Below are positions 1 to 6,951 of a stretch of 12,470 nucleotides of DNA, in pieces. Every line of letters starts with the position of its first letter. Within the stretch, counting starts at the first letter, position 1. The position numbers and the translations under genes are program-made. The notes under the pieces were generated by a model. That model was not told the DNA's origin. It saw only the letters and a list, made by a program, of their open reading frames with translations, and ran no database searches. The stretch lies in contig DAORGN010000148.1 of NCBI GenBank assembly GCA_035340095.1, positions 1 to 12,470 of the forward strand, read 5' to 3'. This stretch comes from JAEUKA01 sp035340095. Its GTDB lineage: Bacteria; Myxococcota_A; Polyangia; Palsa-1104; JAEUJZ01.

Positions 1-352
1 CGATGATCAGCGCGTCAGGCTGTTTCTTGTGCGCGGCAAGCAGGTTTTCCAGTTCTGCCGTGTCGTGCTGCCCATCGGCATCCATCGTCAGCAGCGCCGA
101 TGCGCCCAGCTTCTGCGCGTAAGCAAAGCCGGTCTGGATCGCCGCGCCTTTGCCACGGTTTTGCGGATGACGAAGCACGGTCGCACCAGCGGCTTGGGCC
201 TTGTCGCCGGTATCATCACTGCTACCGTCGTCGACCACCAGCACCGGCAGACCTTTGGCCAAAATCCCGGCCACCACGTCGCCGACCGTCGAGCCAGCAT
301 TGTACGCGGGGACCAGCACCACTGGGCCACTTCGCCGAGTCACGTCGCTCAT
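1..352 (-). CDS. Family 2 glycosyltransferase, DPM/DPG-synthase-like (C-terminal part beyond left edge)
   Basis: This partial gene has an open frame from ATG at 352-350 to the left edge, giving 117 visible residues. The N-terminus is a GT-A nucleotide-sugar-binding domain. A PVVLVPAYNAG strand-loop lies near residues 10-20, VVDDGSSDDTG near 38-48, HPQNRGKGAAIQTGF near 60-74, and MDADGQHD near 87-94, where the DxD-type motif binds the metal and sugar nucleotide. This pattern is typical of dolichyl/undecaprenyl-phosphate mannose or glucose synthase-like GT2 enzymes, which move a sugar onto a polyprenyl phosphate or lipid at the cytoplasmic membrane. The acceptor cannot be read from this fragment. 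It starts 19 nt after the stop of the hotdog gene on the same strand, so the two are probably cotranscribed. The upstream GGAACC is only a weak ribosome binding site. The family call is firm; substrate is unknown. Confidence 0.9.
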   Translation of the reverse strand, partial: MSDVTRRSGPVVLVPAYNAGSTVGDVVAGILAKGLPVLVVDDGSSDDTGDKAQAAGATVLRHPQNRGKGAAIQTGFAYAQKLGASALLTMDADGQHDTAELENLLAAHKKQPDALII

Positions 353-371
353 TTCGAGAGGTTCCAGCATA

Positions 372-863
372 TCACGCCGCCATCACCGAAAAAAGCAGGC
401 GTCCATGGACAACCTGCCGAGGAGCCAAAGCCGATGTATCCGCTTGTACAAGCGCGATCGCAGTCGCTTCGGCCAGAAACGACACCAGAGATCCCATCGT
501 TTGCTGTTTTTTGACGGAAAGTCGCAGGGTTTCGCCAATTCGAACAAAATTTGGGAACCTGAGGTCAGACACGCCCACTAAATAGCCACGATGCTCCGCT
601 GCCGGCGCGCTCGCTGACTCGGACGATTCCCCCGCCGAGAGCATGTTAAACGCCGCCGCCGCCTGACATAACGCCTCGACAAGCAACGTCTGCGGATAGC
701 TTCTGTCTACCGACGCGGAAAGCGCAAGGCCAGCAGGCCACAGCGCATCTCCCTCGGTCAGTTGCTTCTCTGCGACGAGAGATCCAACGACTGCATCATA
801 TTCGACGATGCGGTCGATCAGTCGAAACGGTGGTGTCTGCGGCAAAGAAGGCACGGTTCGCAT
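372..863 (-). CDS. Hotdog-fold 3-hydroxyacyl-ACP dehydratase-like protein (FabZ/ApeP type, catalytic His not seen)
   Basis: This is a 163-aa protein about the size of FabZ. PPFRLIDRIVEYD (residues 11-23) matches the N-terminal FabZ signature PFLLVDRV. TLLVEALCQAAAAF (59-72) matches the central hotdog helix with its conserved Glu (E63) and Gln (Q67). YLVGVSDLRFPNFVRIGETL (94-113) matches the later beta strands. FabZ enzymes normally have a catalytic His in a GHFP loop just before the helix. Here that place reads SVDRSYPQ, with no His. This resembles the ApeP-like hotdog proteins of aryl-polyene clusters more than housekeeping FabZ, so it may be a specialised dehydratase, a non-catalytic partner, or a thioester-binding hotdog protein. 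The gene lies 19 nt upstream of the GT2 gene and diverges from the TPR lipoprotein gene across about 50 nt. The start at ATG 863 fits the family N-terminus, although no clear Shine-Dalgarno precedes it. Confidence 0.8.
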   Translation of the reverse strand: MRTVPSLPQTPPFRLIDRIVEYDAVVGSLVAEKQLTEGDALWPAGLALSASVDRSYPQTLLVEALCQAAAAFNMLSAGESSESASAPAAEHRGYLVGVSDLRFPNFVRIGETLRLSVKKQQTMGSLVSFLAEATAIALVQADTSALAPRQVVHGRLLFSVMAA

Positions 864-900
864 AGGAGCTGAAAGTGGTCCGATTTGTGAGACTCTTGCC

Positions 901-905
901 AGGAG
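901..905 (+). promoter_or_regulatory. Ribosome binding site that fixes the lipoprotein start at 914
   Basis: AGGAG is followed by 8 nt and then ATG at 914. It selects this ATG over the GTG-type in-frame start at 875. The shorter product then begins directly with a proper lipoprotein signal peptide. Confidence 0.85.
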
Positions 906-913
906 TTCATATC

Positions 914-2137
914 ATGAAGCGCCAGCAGCCTCGTCGCCGAAACGCACGCAAACTGATCATCTGGGCCTGTCTGTCGATTGGGATCTTTGCTTCCGGATGC
1001 AGCGGTCGCAACCAGCGTGGAGACAATCTACCGACGCAAGGGACGCAGCAAGTGCAGTCGATCGAGATGGAAGACCTGCACATCACCGTCGGGAAAAACG
1101 CCAAAAATGGCGACGAAGACTTCGAAGCCTACGATGCGCCGACGCTGTTTCGGGAAGCGGACGCGCTGTTTGAAGCCGACAAATTTGCCGACGCTGCGCA
1201 AAAGTACGAAAAACTGGTGGTCGAGTTTTCTGACAGTCCATTCGCTCCACCGGCGCTGTTCAACGCGGCGCTGAGTCTCGAAGCGCTGGGTCGCTATGGC
1301 GAAGCGTCGGATCGCTACAAACAAGTGGTCGCGCTGTTTCCGTCGAGCAAAAACGCCAAGGACGCCGCGCTCCGCCAGGCCGCTTGTTTGGCCGAAGTGG
1401 GCAAGTGGGTGCAGTCGGCAGAAGCGCTGGCTCTCGTCGAAAAGCGTGATGATCTGACGCTTTCCGATCGCTTGGAAACCATGGCCCGTCACGGACTGGC
1501 GCTGTTTGAGCTCAAGGATCTGAGCGGTGCCGAGGCCAAATTCGCACAGTCGCTGGCCCTTTATGACGCGCACAAAGCCGAAGAGCAGCCGCAGAACAAC
1601 TTCTTCCTCGCGATGTCGCAGTTTTACGTGGCCCACATTGCCCATCAGCGATTCCGCGACCTGCCGCTGCGTCTGCCACAAAAACAGCTGGCGCTTGATC
1701 TCGACAGCAAGGCCAAGACGTTTCTTTTGGCGAACACCAAATACGTCGAGACGATCAAGCTGAAAAATCCGACCTGGGCGACGGCAGCCGGTTTTCACGT
1801 CGGGACGCTATATCGGGAGCTCTACGACGCAATGATCGCGGCACCAGTGCCGACGGAAGTCGCCAAGACCGACAGCAAAGTATTTTACGATTTGCTGCTA
1901 CGTGAGCAGCTTCGCCACCTGCTGACGAAGGCCAAAGATGTGCTGGAAAGCAACGTCAAGATGGCCGAGCGCGTCGGCGTAAAAAACGGCTGGGTCGAGC
2001 GCTCAACGGAACAGCTCGGCGAGCTCGACAAGCTGCTGTCGGGGCTCGACAACCCGGCGCCGAGCGCACCGGGAGAAGCGCCCAAAACGCCAAGCCGTCC
2101 AGCACCGAAAGACAACAAGACCCGCGCTACCCTGTAG
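914..2137 (+). CDS. TPR-repeat lipoprotein
   Basis: This is a 407-aa protein. The start at ATG 914 is chosen for the strong AGGAG and because residues 1-28 form a lipoprotein signal: a basic n-region (KRQQPRRRNARK), a hydrophobic stretch LIIWACLSIGIF, and the lipobox ASGC with lipidated Cys29. After an acidic linker come tetratricopeptide-type helix pairs, at about residues 77-110, 113-144, 150-180 and 190-225, with the usual A-L-Y/F-P spacing (for example ALFNAALSLEALGRYGEASDRY broken over the second repeat). The C-terminal half is alpha-helical and not recognised. The last 30 residues are rich in Pro, Ala and Lys. TPR lipoproteins of this kind scaffold outer-membrane or periplasmic assemblies (BamD/CpoB-like in style), but no named family can be assigned. 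It stands alone on the plus strand, and its end overlaps the convergent rhomboid gene by 11 nt. Confidence 0.88.
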   Translation: MKRQQPRRRNARKLIIWACLSIGIFASGCSGRNQRGDNLPTQGTQQVQSIEMEDLHITVGKNAKNGDEDFEAYDAPTLFREADALFEADKFADAAQKYEKLVVEFSDSPFAPPALFNAALSLEALGRYGEASDRYKQVVALFPSSKNAKDAALRQAACLAEVGKWVQSAEALALVEKRDDLTLSDRLETMARHGLALFELKDLSGAEAKFAQSLALYDAHKAEEQPQNNFFLAMSQFYVAHIAHQRFRDLPLRLPQKQLALDLDSKAKTFLLANTKYVETIKLKNPTWATAAGFHVGTLYRELYDAMIAAPVPTEVAKTDSKVFYDLLLREQLRHLLTKAKDVLESNVKMAERVGVKNGWVERSTEQLGELDKLLSGLDNPAPSAPGEAPKTPSRPAPKDNKTRATL

Positions 2138-2693
2138 CCCGACGACGCACAAGCCACAAAATCCCCGCCGCCAGTCCGCCAACGTGAGCCGCCCAGTCGC
2201 CCGCCGGAAAAAAGCCTGATCCAAACAAAAGCACGCCCGCGATGAGGCAAATCGCCGCCCGCAAACGACTCGGTGCAGACACAACTGCCGTCGGTAAAAG
2301 CGCCAGCAAGACCCCTGATCCGCCACAACAGATCGTCGCCGCGCCACGATGAGCCAGGATCGAAGCCGCGCCCGATACAGCCACGCCCAGCCCGAGCGGC
2401 CCGACGACACGATCAGTTTGAGGCCAGGCGTGCGCAACACAGCTTAGCGCCAGCAGGTTGCTCAGCAAATGGATGCTGTCGACGTGAACCAGCCAAGAAA
2501 AAGCCAGTCGAACAAGCCCAAGCGGCGAATGGAGTGGCAGCGCAAGCGCCCCCGCGCGGACCAGCGCTGGCGTCGACAAACGAAACAGCGGCTGCACCGC
2601 CTGATCGTTCCAAACGCAGACGAAAAACACGGCGACCCACAAAAGCGCGACCAGCCCAAAGAAAACCCGAGGACGCAGCGAAAACACCGGCAC
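2127..2693 (-). CDS. Rhomboid-family intramembrane serine protease
   Basis: This is a 188-aa polytopic membrane protein. HVDSIHLLSNLLAL gives H70, H75 and N79 with the same spacing as the H-x4-H-x3-N motif in transmembrane segment 2 of GlpG. CGGSG (123-127) holds the probable nucleophile S126, and AAHVGGLAAG (168-177) holds the catalytic H170, so the Ser-His dyad looks complete. Rhomboids cut transmembrane segments of other proteins within the bilayer. The size and roughly six hydrophobic stretches fit a minimal bacterial rhomboid without a cytosolic domain. The GTG start lies 2 nt after the TAG of the upstream CNNM gene. With no clear Shine-Dalgarno, translation is probably coupled, and the gene is the last of a three-gene operon. 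The 3' end overlaps the TPR lipoprotein gene tail-to-tail. The substrate is unknown; the CNNM proteins in the same operon are an obvious candidate, but this is inference. Confidence 0.88.
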   Translation of the reverse strand: MPVFSLRPRVFFGLVALLWVAVFFVCVWNDQAVQPLFRLSTPALVRAGALALPLHSPLGLVRLAFSWLVHVDSIHLLSNLLALSCVAHAWPQTDRVVGPLGLGVAVSGAASILAHRGAATICCGGSGVLLALLPTAVVSAPSRLRAAICLIAGVLLFGSGFFPAGDWAAHVGGLAAGILWLVRRRATG

Positions 2694-2695
2694 GG

Positions 2696-3958
2696 CTACT
2701 TGCGGACAAGACGAAGGATGACTTCGTCGACGCGGCGCTCATTGGCGGACGCGATTTCGAAGCTGACCCCGTGGATTTTGATGACCTCACCGACGCGAGG
2801 AATCCGCTTCAGCCGATCGAGCAAAAGTCCGCCGAGCGATTCGTATTCGTGATCTTCAGCCTCGGGTAGCTCAAGCTTTAGCTCGCGATTGAGCTGTTCG
2901 AGCGAAATCCGTGCCTGCACACGATACGAACCGTCGCGCTGTTTGCTAAGAGCCGGCGGTTCCTCGTCGTACTCGTCTTCAATGTCACCGACGACTTGTT
3001 CCAGCAGATCCTCGACGGTTACAAGTCCAACCGCGCCACCATATTCATCGACGATGATCGCCATGCCCTGGTGCGCTCGCTCCAGACGGACCAGCAGATC
3101 GAGCGCCGGACACGCTTCGGGCGCATAGATCGGTTCGCGCATCAGATCCTTGGCTTTTCCGTCGCTACGTCCGCTTTTTAGAACATCGAAAGCGTGGACC
3201 ACACCGACGATCTGATCGAGCCGTTCGCGATAAATCGGAATTCGGCTGTACTTTTTGTCGCCAATTTCGCGGGCCAGATCAGCCACCGACGCTGTTTCTG
3301 CCTGGGCAACGACATCTGACAGCGGTTTCATCACGTCATCGGCCCGCAGCGACGGAAAATCAAAAATGCGAGCGATCATCGAACGCTCGCCTTCCGTCAC
3401 ATCCGATAGCGACACCGCGCTGTCCCCCGTCGGTTCGGCTTGGGCACTGACCAGGCTTTCGATCTCTTCGCGCGTCACCAGCTTGTGATGGACATCGATC
3501 CCCAGTCGCGACGCCGCCAGCTTCGAAATTCGCTCCAGCAGATAGACGCCCGGCGCCAAGACCCGCATCAGCACCGCCAAGAGCCGGGCCTGCAGCGGCG
3601 CAAGTCGATTGGCATGCTGACGGACGATCGCTTTTGGCACGATCTCGCCCAAAATGACCACTGCTGGAGTCAGTCCAACAAGAAGCCACAGCTCGACGTG
3701 GCGGGGATGATGCGCATGCAGCCACAGCGTCCAGACGACCGTCTGCAACACCACCGCCATCTGCGTCCCAAGCAGCGTCGCCGACAGCAGCTGGTGGGGC
3801 GCAATCAAGAAATCTTCCACCAGGCGGGCGCCACGATTTCCCGCTGCTGCCAGATCGCGAATGTGCGCGCGATCGGCACTGACGATGGCAATTTCGGCGC
3901 TGGAAAAGAACGCTTCGACGACAAGACAGATGCAGCTTAAAAGGAGCGGCAGCCACAT
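2696..3958 (-). CDS. CNNM/CorC (hemolysin C-like) divalent-cation transporter, full length
   Basis: This is a 420-aa protein. The start is ATG 3958, one base after the TGA of the upstream paralogue, with an AGGGGGAGGG ribosome binding site 5 nt away; an in-frame start at 4039 would overlap that gene by 80 nt and is less likely. Domains in order: DUF21/CNNM membrane domain (about residues 1-160) with FFSSAEIAIVS (17-27) and GEIVPKAIVRQHANRLAP (104-121); a CBS pair (about 205-330) with KKYSRIPIY and DQIVGVVHAFDVL in CBS1 and VDEYGGAVGLVTVEDLLE in CBS2; an acidic DIEDEYDEE linker; and a C-terminal CorC_HlyC domain (about 340-420). CNNM/CorC proteins export or exchange Mg2+ and related cations across the inner membrane, with the CBS pair acting as an ATP- or Mg-sensing module. 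The older label hemolysin does not imply toxin activity. Confidence 0.92.
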   Translation of the reverse strand: MWLPLLLSCICLVVEAFFSSAEIAIVSADRAHIRDLAAAGNRGARLVEDFLIAPHQLLSATLLGTQMAVVLQTVVWTLWLHAHHPRHVELWLLVGLTPAVVILGEIVPKAIVRQHANRLAPLQARLLAVLMRVLAPGVYLLERISKLAASRLGIDVHHKLVTREEIESLVSAQAEPTGDSAVSLSDVTEGERSMIARIFDFPSLRADDVMKPLSDVVAQAETASVADLAREIGDKKYSRIPIYRERLDQIVGVVHAFDVLKSGRSDGKAKDLMREPIYAPEACPALDLLVRLERAHQGMAIIVDEYGGAVGLVTVEDLLEQVVGDIEDEYDEEPPALSKQRDGSYRVQARISLEQLNRELKLELPEAEDHEYESLGGLLLDRLKRIPRVGEVIKIHGVSFEIASANERRVDEVILRLVRK

Positions 3959-3959
3959 G

Positions 3960-5108
3960 TCAGCCCTCCCCCTTTCCGACTGGCGGAACTTCGCCGCTCG
4001 TCGCTGGCTGTAGCGTCGGGGTCCGTGCCAGATCGGCAAACAGCGGCCTTAGCAAATCTTCCATCGTCACAAGCCCCGCGAGCCGCCCGTACTCGTCGAC
4101 CACCATCGCCATGTGCGTCTTGCGTTTCTGAAACTCGCGCAGCAGCCGTTCGCATTTTGCGCGACGTGGAACAAACAGCGGCGGATGGAGGAGATCGACG
4201 AGAGGCTGTCCTTCCAGGTCGCCGTAGCTATACCCGACAAGGTCTTTGGCGAGCAAAATCCCGACGATGTTGTCACGCCGCCCGCGATAGACCGGCACCC
4301 GTGAATAGCGCTGTTTCGACACCGCCTCGACGATTCGCGACAGCGGCATCGTCACCGGCAGCGCAAATACTTTCTTTTCCGTCGTCATCAAATTGCCGAC
4401 GGTGAGATCGCCAAAATCGAGCACGTTGTGGATGAGCTTGCGCTCGGCCCCGCGGATTTCGCCTTCTTGCTGCCCCAGATCGACCAGTGTGCGGATCTCA
4501 CGTTCTGACAGAACCGGCGCGGCTTCGGTATGACGGCTCTTTGGCCCGACGAACACCAGCAACAGCAAATCCGAGATTGCACTGATCGCCACCCGCGGAA
4601 CCCACAGCACCCAGGTCAGTACTTTGAGCAGCCACGACACCAGCCGGGCCCAGCGATCGGCCAGCTTGATGCCGACGGTCTTCGGAATCAGCTCGCCGAA
4701 GGTGACGAGCAAGGGAACCGTCAGCACCGTCGCTGTCATCGCCACGAGCACGTCGAGTGACGCCGCCGTAAGACCAAACTGGAGCCTTGGCACCAGCCGA
4801 AACACCTGTGCCACCGAGTCGGTCATCACTTCCGATAGCAAGATGTTGGTCAGCTCGTTGCCGATGATGATCGTGGTGATCAGCCGTCGCGGGTCCGATA
4901 GAAGCCAGACCACCCGTGCACTCGCTGGATCGGTCGCCGCATTTTGCCGAAAGACTTCTCGACGGGTGCGCGACAAAGACAGCAGCGCTGTTTCTGTCCC
5001 AGAAAAAAAACCCGCAGACAGAAACAGCGGCAACAGCAACAGCAAGTGAGACAGAAGCTGGATGACGTCCTGCCAGACTCGGCTTGAGAACTCCGCTTCC
5101 GCAATCAT
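3960..5108 (-). CDS. CNNM/CorC-family membrane protein lacking the C-terminal CorC domain
   Basis: About 382 aa from ATG 5108. The DUF21 membrane domain (about residues 10-180) carries AGFFSGTETALLSLSRTRR (32-50), LITTIIIGNELTNILLSEVM (76-95) and TFGELIPKTVG (136-146), all hallmarks of the CNNM family. A CBS pair follows: KQRYSRVPVYRGR and DNIVGILLAKDLV, then MVVDEYGRLAGLVTMEDLL (336-354). After this only about 28 residues remain, so the CorC_HlyC domain of its downstream neighbour is missing. It is the first gene of the CNNM-CNNM-rhomboid operon. A tandem long/short CNNM pair suggests a heterodimer, since CNNM proteins work as dimers through the membrane and CBS domains. The start is uncertain: ATG 5147 is also in frame, neither has a good Shine-Dalgarno, and the frame is open to 5264. 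I chose 5108 because the membrane domain begins soon after it. Confidence 0.88.
   Translation of the reverse strand: MIAEAEFSSRVWQDVIQLLSHLLLLLPLFLSAGFFSGTETALLSLSRTRREVFRQNAATDPASARVVWLLSDPRRLITTIIIGNELTNILLSEVMTDSVAQVFRLVPRLQFGLTAASLDVLVAMTATVLTVPLLVTFGELIPKTVGIKLADRWARLVSWLLKVLTWVLWVPRVAISAISDLLLLVFVGPKSRHTEAAPVLSEREIRTLVDLGQQEGEIRGAERKLIHNVLDFGDLTVGNLMTTEKKVFALPVTMPLSRIVEAVSKQRYSRVPVYRGRRDNIVGILLAKDLVGYSYGDLEGQPLVDLLHPPLFVPRRAKCERLLREFQKRKTHMAMVVDEYGRLAGLVTMEDLLRPLFADLARTPTLQPATSGEVPPVGKGEG
3964..3973 (-). promoter_or_regulatory. Strong ribosome binding site inside the end of the upstream gene
   Basis: On the minus strand this reads AGGGGGAGGG, 5 nt before ATG 3958. It also encodes the last residues of the upstream CNNM paralogue. 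It decides the start of the downstream gene and shows tight translational linkage of the two. Confidence 0.8.
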
Positions 5109-5279
5109 GAGGAACCGCAGTCTAGCGCAGCTACGAATTGCTGCCATGCCGTTCTGGTTCCGCGGCATTCGCAATTGACAGGTTGGTGTGGGCTGTGGAC
5201 TCTTCTTTTCGTCGCCGCGACCCGTGTGGCCGCGTGCCAACTTTTCTTTGCCAAACGCTTCCACCCAGCAAAATCACGC
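5109..5279. promoter_or_regulatory. Divergent intergenic region, CNNM operon / glycosyltransferase
   Basis: 171 nt separate the two divergent starts. A perfect TTGACA hexamer lies at 5175-5180 on the plus strand, but the hexamer 17 bp downstream (GACTCT) is a poor -10 box, so the promoter call is weak. The same TTG is the most upstream possible start of the glycosyltransferase frame. No convincing promoter is seen for the CNNM operon. GGAACC (5111-5116) and GGTTCC (5156-5161) are a short, distant inverted repeat and may be chance. Confidence 0.35.
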
Positions 5280-6941
5280 ATGCCGCCGCAAACAGACCAG
5301 CCGTCCGATTCCCATCAGCCCACGCGCGTCAGCCGCCGCATCTGTCTGGTTCGACATCCCCACGATCTGGCCTCGCCAACCGTCGCATGGGTCGATCTGG
5401 CGGCGCTGCTTTGCGAGGCTGGACACGTAGTTACGGTGCTGGATGTGAATGCTGTTTCCGATCGAGAAGCGACGCACAGTCTGTTTGGACTCAATCCAAA
5501 TCTGCAGCACATCTGTTTGCCACCGATTCGGTCGCTTGCGACTCCTTGCTCGCAGGAACGTGATTCCTATGCGCTGTATGAATGGCTCCGCGAGACATGT
5601 TTTGACGTCATCGTGATGTCGTTTGGCGACGGAATTGGCTTTCATACACTCGCGGCCAAGACACAGGGAATCGCATTCCCAAACACGCTGTTTTGTCTTG
5701 TCGCGCAGACTCCATCGCAAAAATGGATCGGCAATTCACAGCAATTTCCGACGGGGCATGCAGCGTTCCGGATTGACTTTATGCAGCGCAGTTTGGCCGC
5801 GCAGGTGGATGTCCTGATCGCGCAAGATGAAACGACGCTGGCAGCACTTGCGGATCAGCAGTACAAACTCCCAAGCGCTGTCTGCGTCGCAGGATCGCTG
5901 TCGGAGCTGCGGACAGAATCGACCCAAACCGCGTGGCTTGCAGCGCTCACAGAGACGCCGATTCCGCTTCGAAAATCCGCGCTCGCTGCACTGGCAGAGC
6001 AGAGCGCTCCACCCCTTGTGAGCGTGGGACTTGTGACCTTCAATCGTCCGCAGCTTTTGCGCCAAGCGGTCGATTCTTTGTGCGCGCAGGACTATCCGCA
6101 ACTGGAAGTGATCTTGGTGGACGATGGCTCAAGTGATCCGGATGCCGTCGCTGCGCTTGATGAACTTGCACCGATTTTTGCAAACCGCGGCTGGCAGATT
6201 CTGCGGCAAACCAATCGTTATCTGGGTGCGGCACGGAATGCAGCCGCCCATATGGCGCGTGGAAAATACCTGCTGTTCATGGATGACGACAATGTCGCCA
6301 AACCGCATGAAGTCCGCACGCTGGTTTCCGTCGCTGAATACACCGAAGCAGACATCGTAACGTGCCACCTGGATAGGTTTTCATCGACCGAATCACCGCT
6401 CACCAAGCCGATGAAAACCGAGCGCTGGGGACCGCTTGGTGCCGCGCTTTCAGTTGGGCTTACGGAAAACGTCTTTGGCGACGCCAATGCGCTCATCCGC
6501 AAGCGCAGCTTCGATGCCATCGGTGGTTTTACCGAGCTGCGCGGAGTCGGACATGAAGACTGGGAATTTTTCGCCAAAGCGTGTCTGCAAGGACATCGGC
6601 TCGACGTCGTTCCCGAGTCGCTGTTTTACTATCGGGTGCTGCCCGGTAGCATGCTCAGCAGTTCCAAGCAGCGCGCCAATCTATTGCGCAGTGCGACGCC
6701 GTATTTGCACGGACAGCCGCTGTGGCTGCGGCAGATCCTGCTTGGGTATCTGGGACAGCACCTAGAGCTGCGTGCACCGTCGGGTGGACAGCCTGTGCTG
6801 ACGGATGCACCGCCGCTGAGTGACGACGATGTGCTGCGGCTGAAGAACCGAATTTACGACGCGCTGCGTCCCTATCCGCGCGCGCTCAACCTGTTTCGGC
6901 GATCGGCGCAAGCGGTCTTCAGGCTGGCGCAGACAAAGTAG
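5280..6941 (+). CDS. Two-domain glycosyltransferase: GT-B-like N-terminal half fused to GT2
   Basis: About 553 aa from ATG 5280. Residues about 20-210 look like the N-terminal Rossmann half of a GT4/GT-B enzyme: RICLVRHPHDLASPTVAWVD, then LCEAGHVVTVLDV, and FDVIVMSFGDGIGFHT. No second GT-B half with a nucleotide-sugar site is seen. From about residue 246 there is a full GT2 (GT-A) domain: LVSVGLVTFNRPQLLRQAVD, VDDGSSD (280-286), LLFMDDDNVAKP (332-343) with the metal-binding Asp cluster, and GHEDWEFFAKA (424-434) with the probable catalytic ED. It is probably cytoplasmic and acts in surface-polysaccharide or glycoprotein synthesis; donor and acceptor are unknown. The start is not certain: the frame is open back to TTG 5175, but that adds a segment unlike the family and overlaps a TTGACA. 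By eye it looks somewhat less GC-rich than its neighbours. It ends 6 nt from the convergent gene. Confidence 0.85.
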   Translation: MPPQTDQPSDSHQPTRVSRRICLVRHPHDLASPTVAWVDLAALLCEAGHVVTVLDVNAVSDREATHSLFGLNPNLQHICLPPIRSLATPCSQERDSYALYEWLRETCFDVIVMSFGDGIGFHTLAAKTQGIAFPNTLFCLVAQTPSQKWIGNSQQFPTGHAAFRIDFMQRSLAAQVDVLIAQDETTLAALADQQYKLPSAVCVAGSLSELRTESTQTAWLAALTETPIPLRKSALAALAEQSAPPLVSVGLVTFNRPQLLRQAVDSLCAQDYPQLEVILVDDGSSDPDAVAALDELAPIFANRGWQILRQTNRYLGAARNAAAHMARGKYLLFMDDDNVAKPHEVRTLVSVAEYTEADIVTCHLDRFSSTESPLTKPMKTERWGPLGAALSVGLTENVFGDANALIRKRSFDAIGGFTELRGVGHEDWEFFAKACLQGHRLDVVPESLFYYRVLPGSMLSSSKQRANLLRSATPYLHGQPLWLRQILLGYLGQHLELRAPSGGQPVLTDAPPLSDDDVLRLKNRIYDALRPYPRALNLFRRSAQAVFRLAQTK

Positions 6942-6951
6942 CTGGGGCTAC
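6938..6951. repeat. Small inverted repeat containing both convergent stop codons
   Basis: GTAGC, loop TGGG, GCTAC. The TAG stop of the plus-strand glycosyltransferase and the TAG of the minus-strand gene lie in the two arms. The 5-bp stem has no T-tract on either side, so it is not a standard intrinsic terminator. It may be a coincidence of two TAG stops in opposite orientation. Confidence 0.35.

Noticed and set aside
1028..1798. Minus-strand open frame of 256 codons opposite the TPR lipoprotein
   Set aside because: No recognisable domain; the plus strand has a strong ribosome binding site, lipobox and TPR repeats.
2273..2869. Plus-strand frame across the rhomboid/CNNM junction
   Set aside because: It is antisense to two genes with conserved catalytic and CBS motifs and has a composition typical of a shadow frame.
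5175..5203. TTGACA as a sigma70 promoter or TTG start for the glycosyltransferase
   Set aside because: The -35 hexamer is perfect but the -10 position (GACTCT) matches only two of six bases, and the extra 35 residues do not look like the family N-terminus. Kept only as a weak note.
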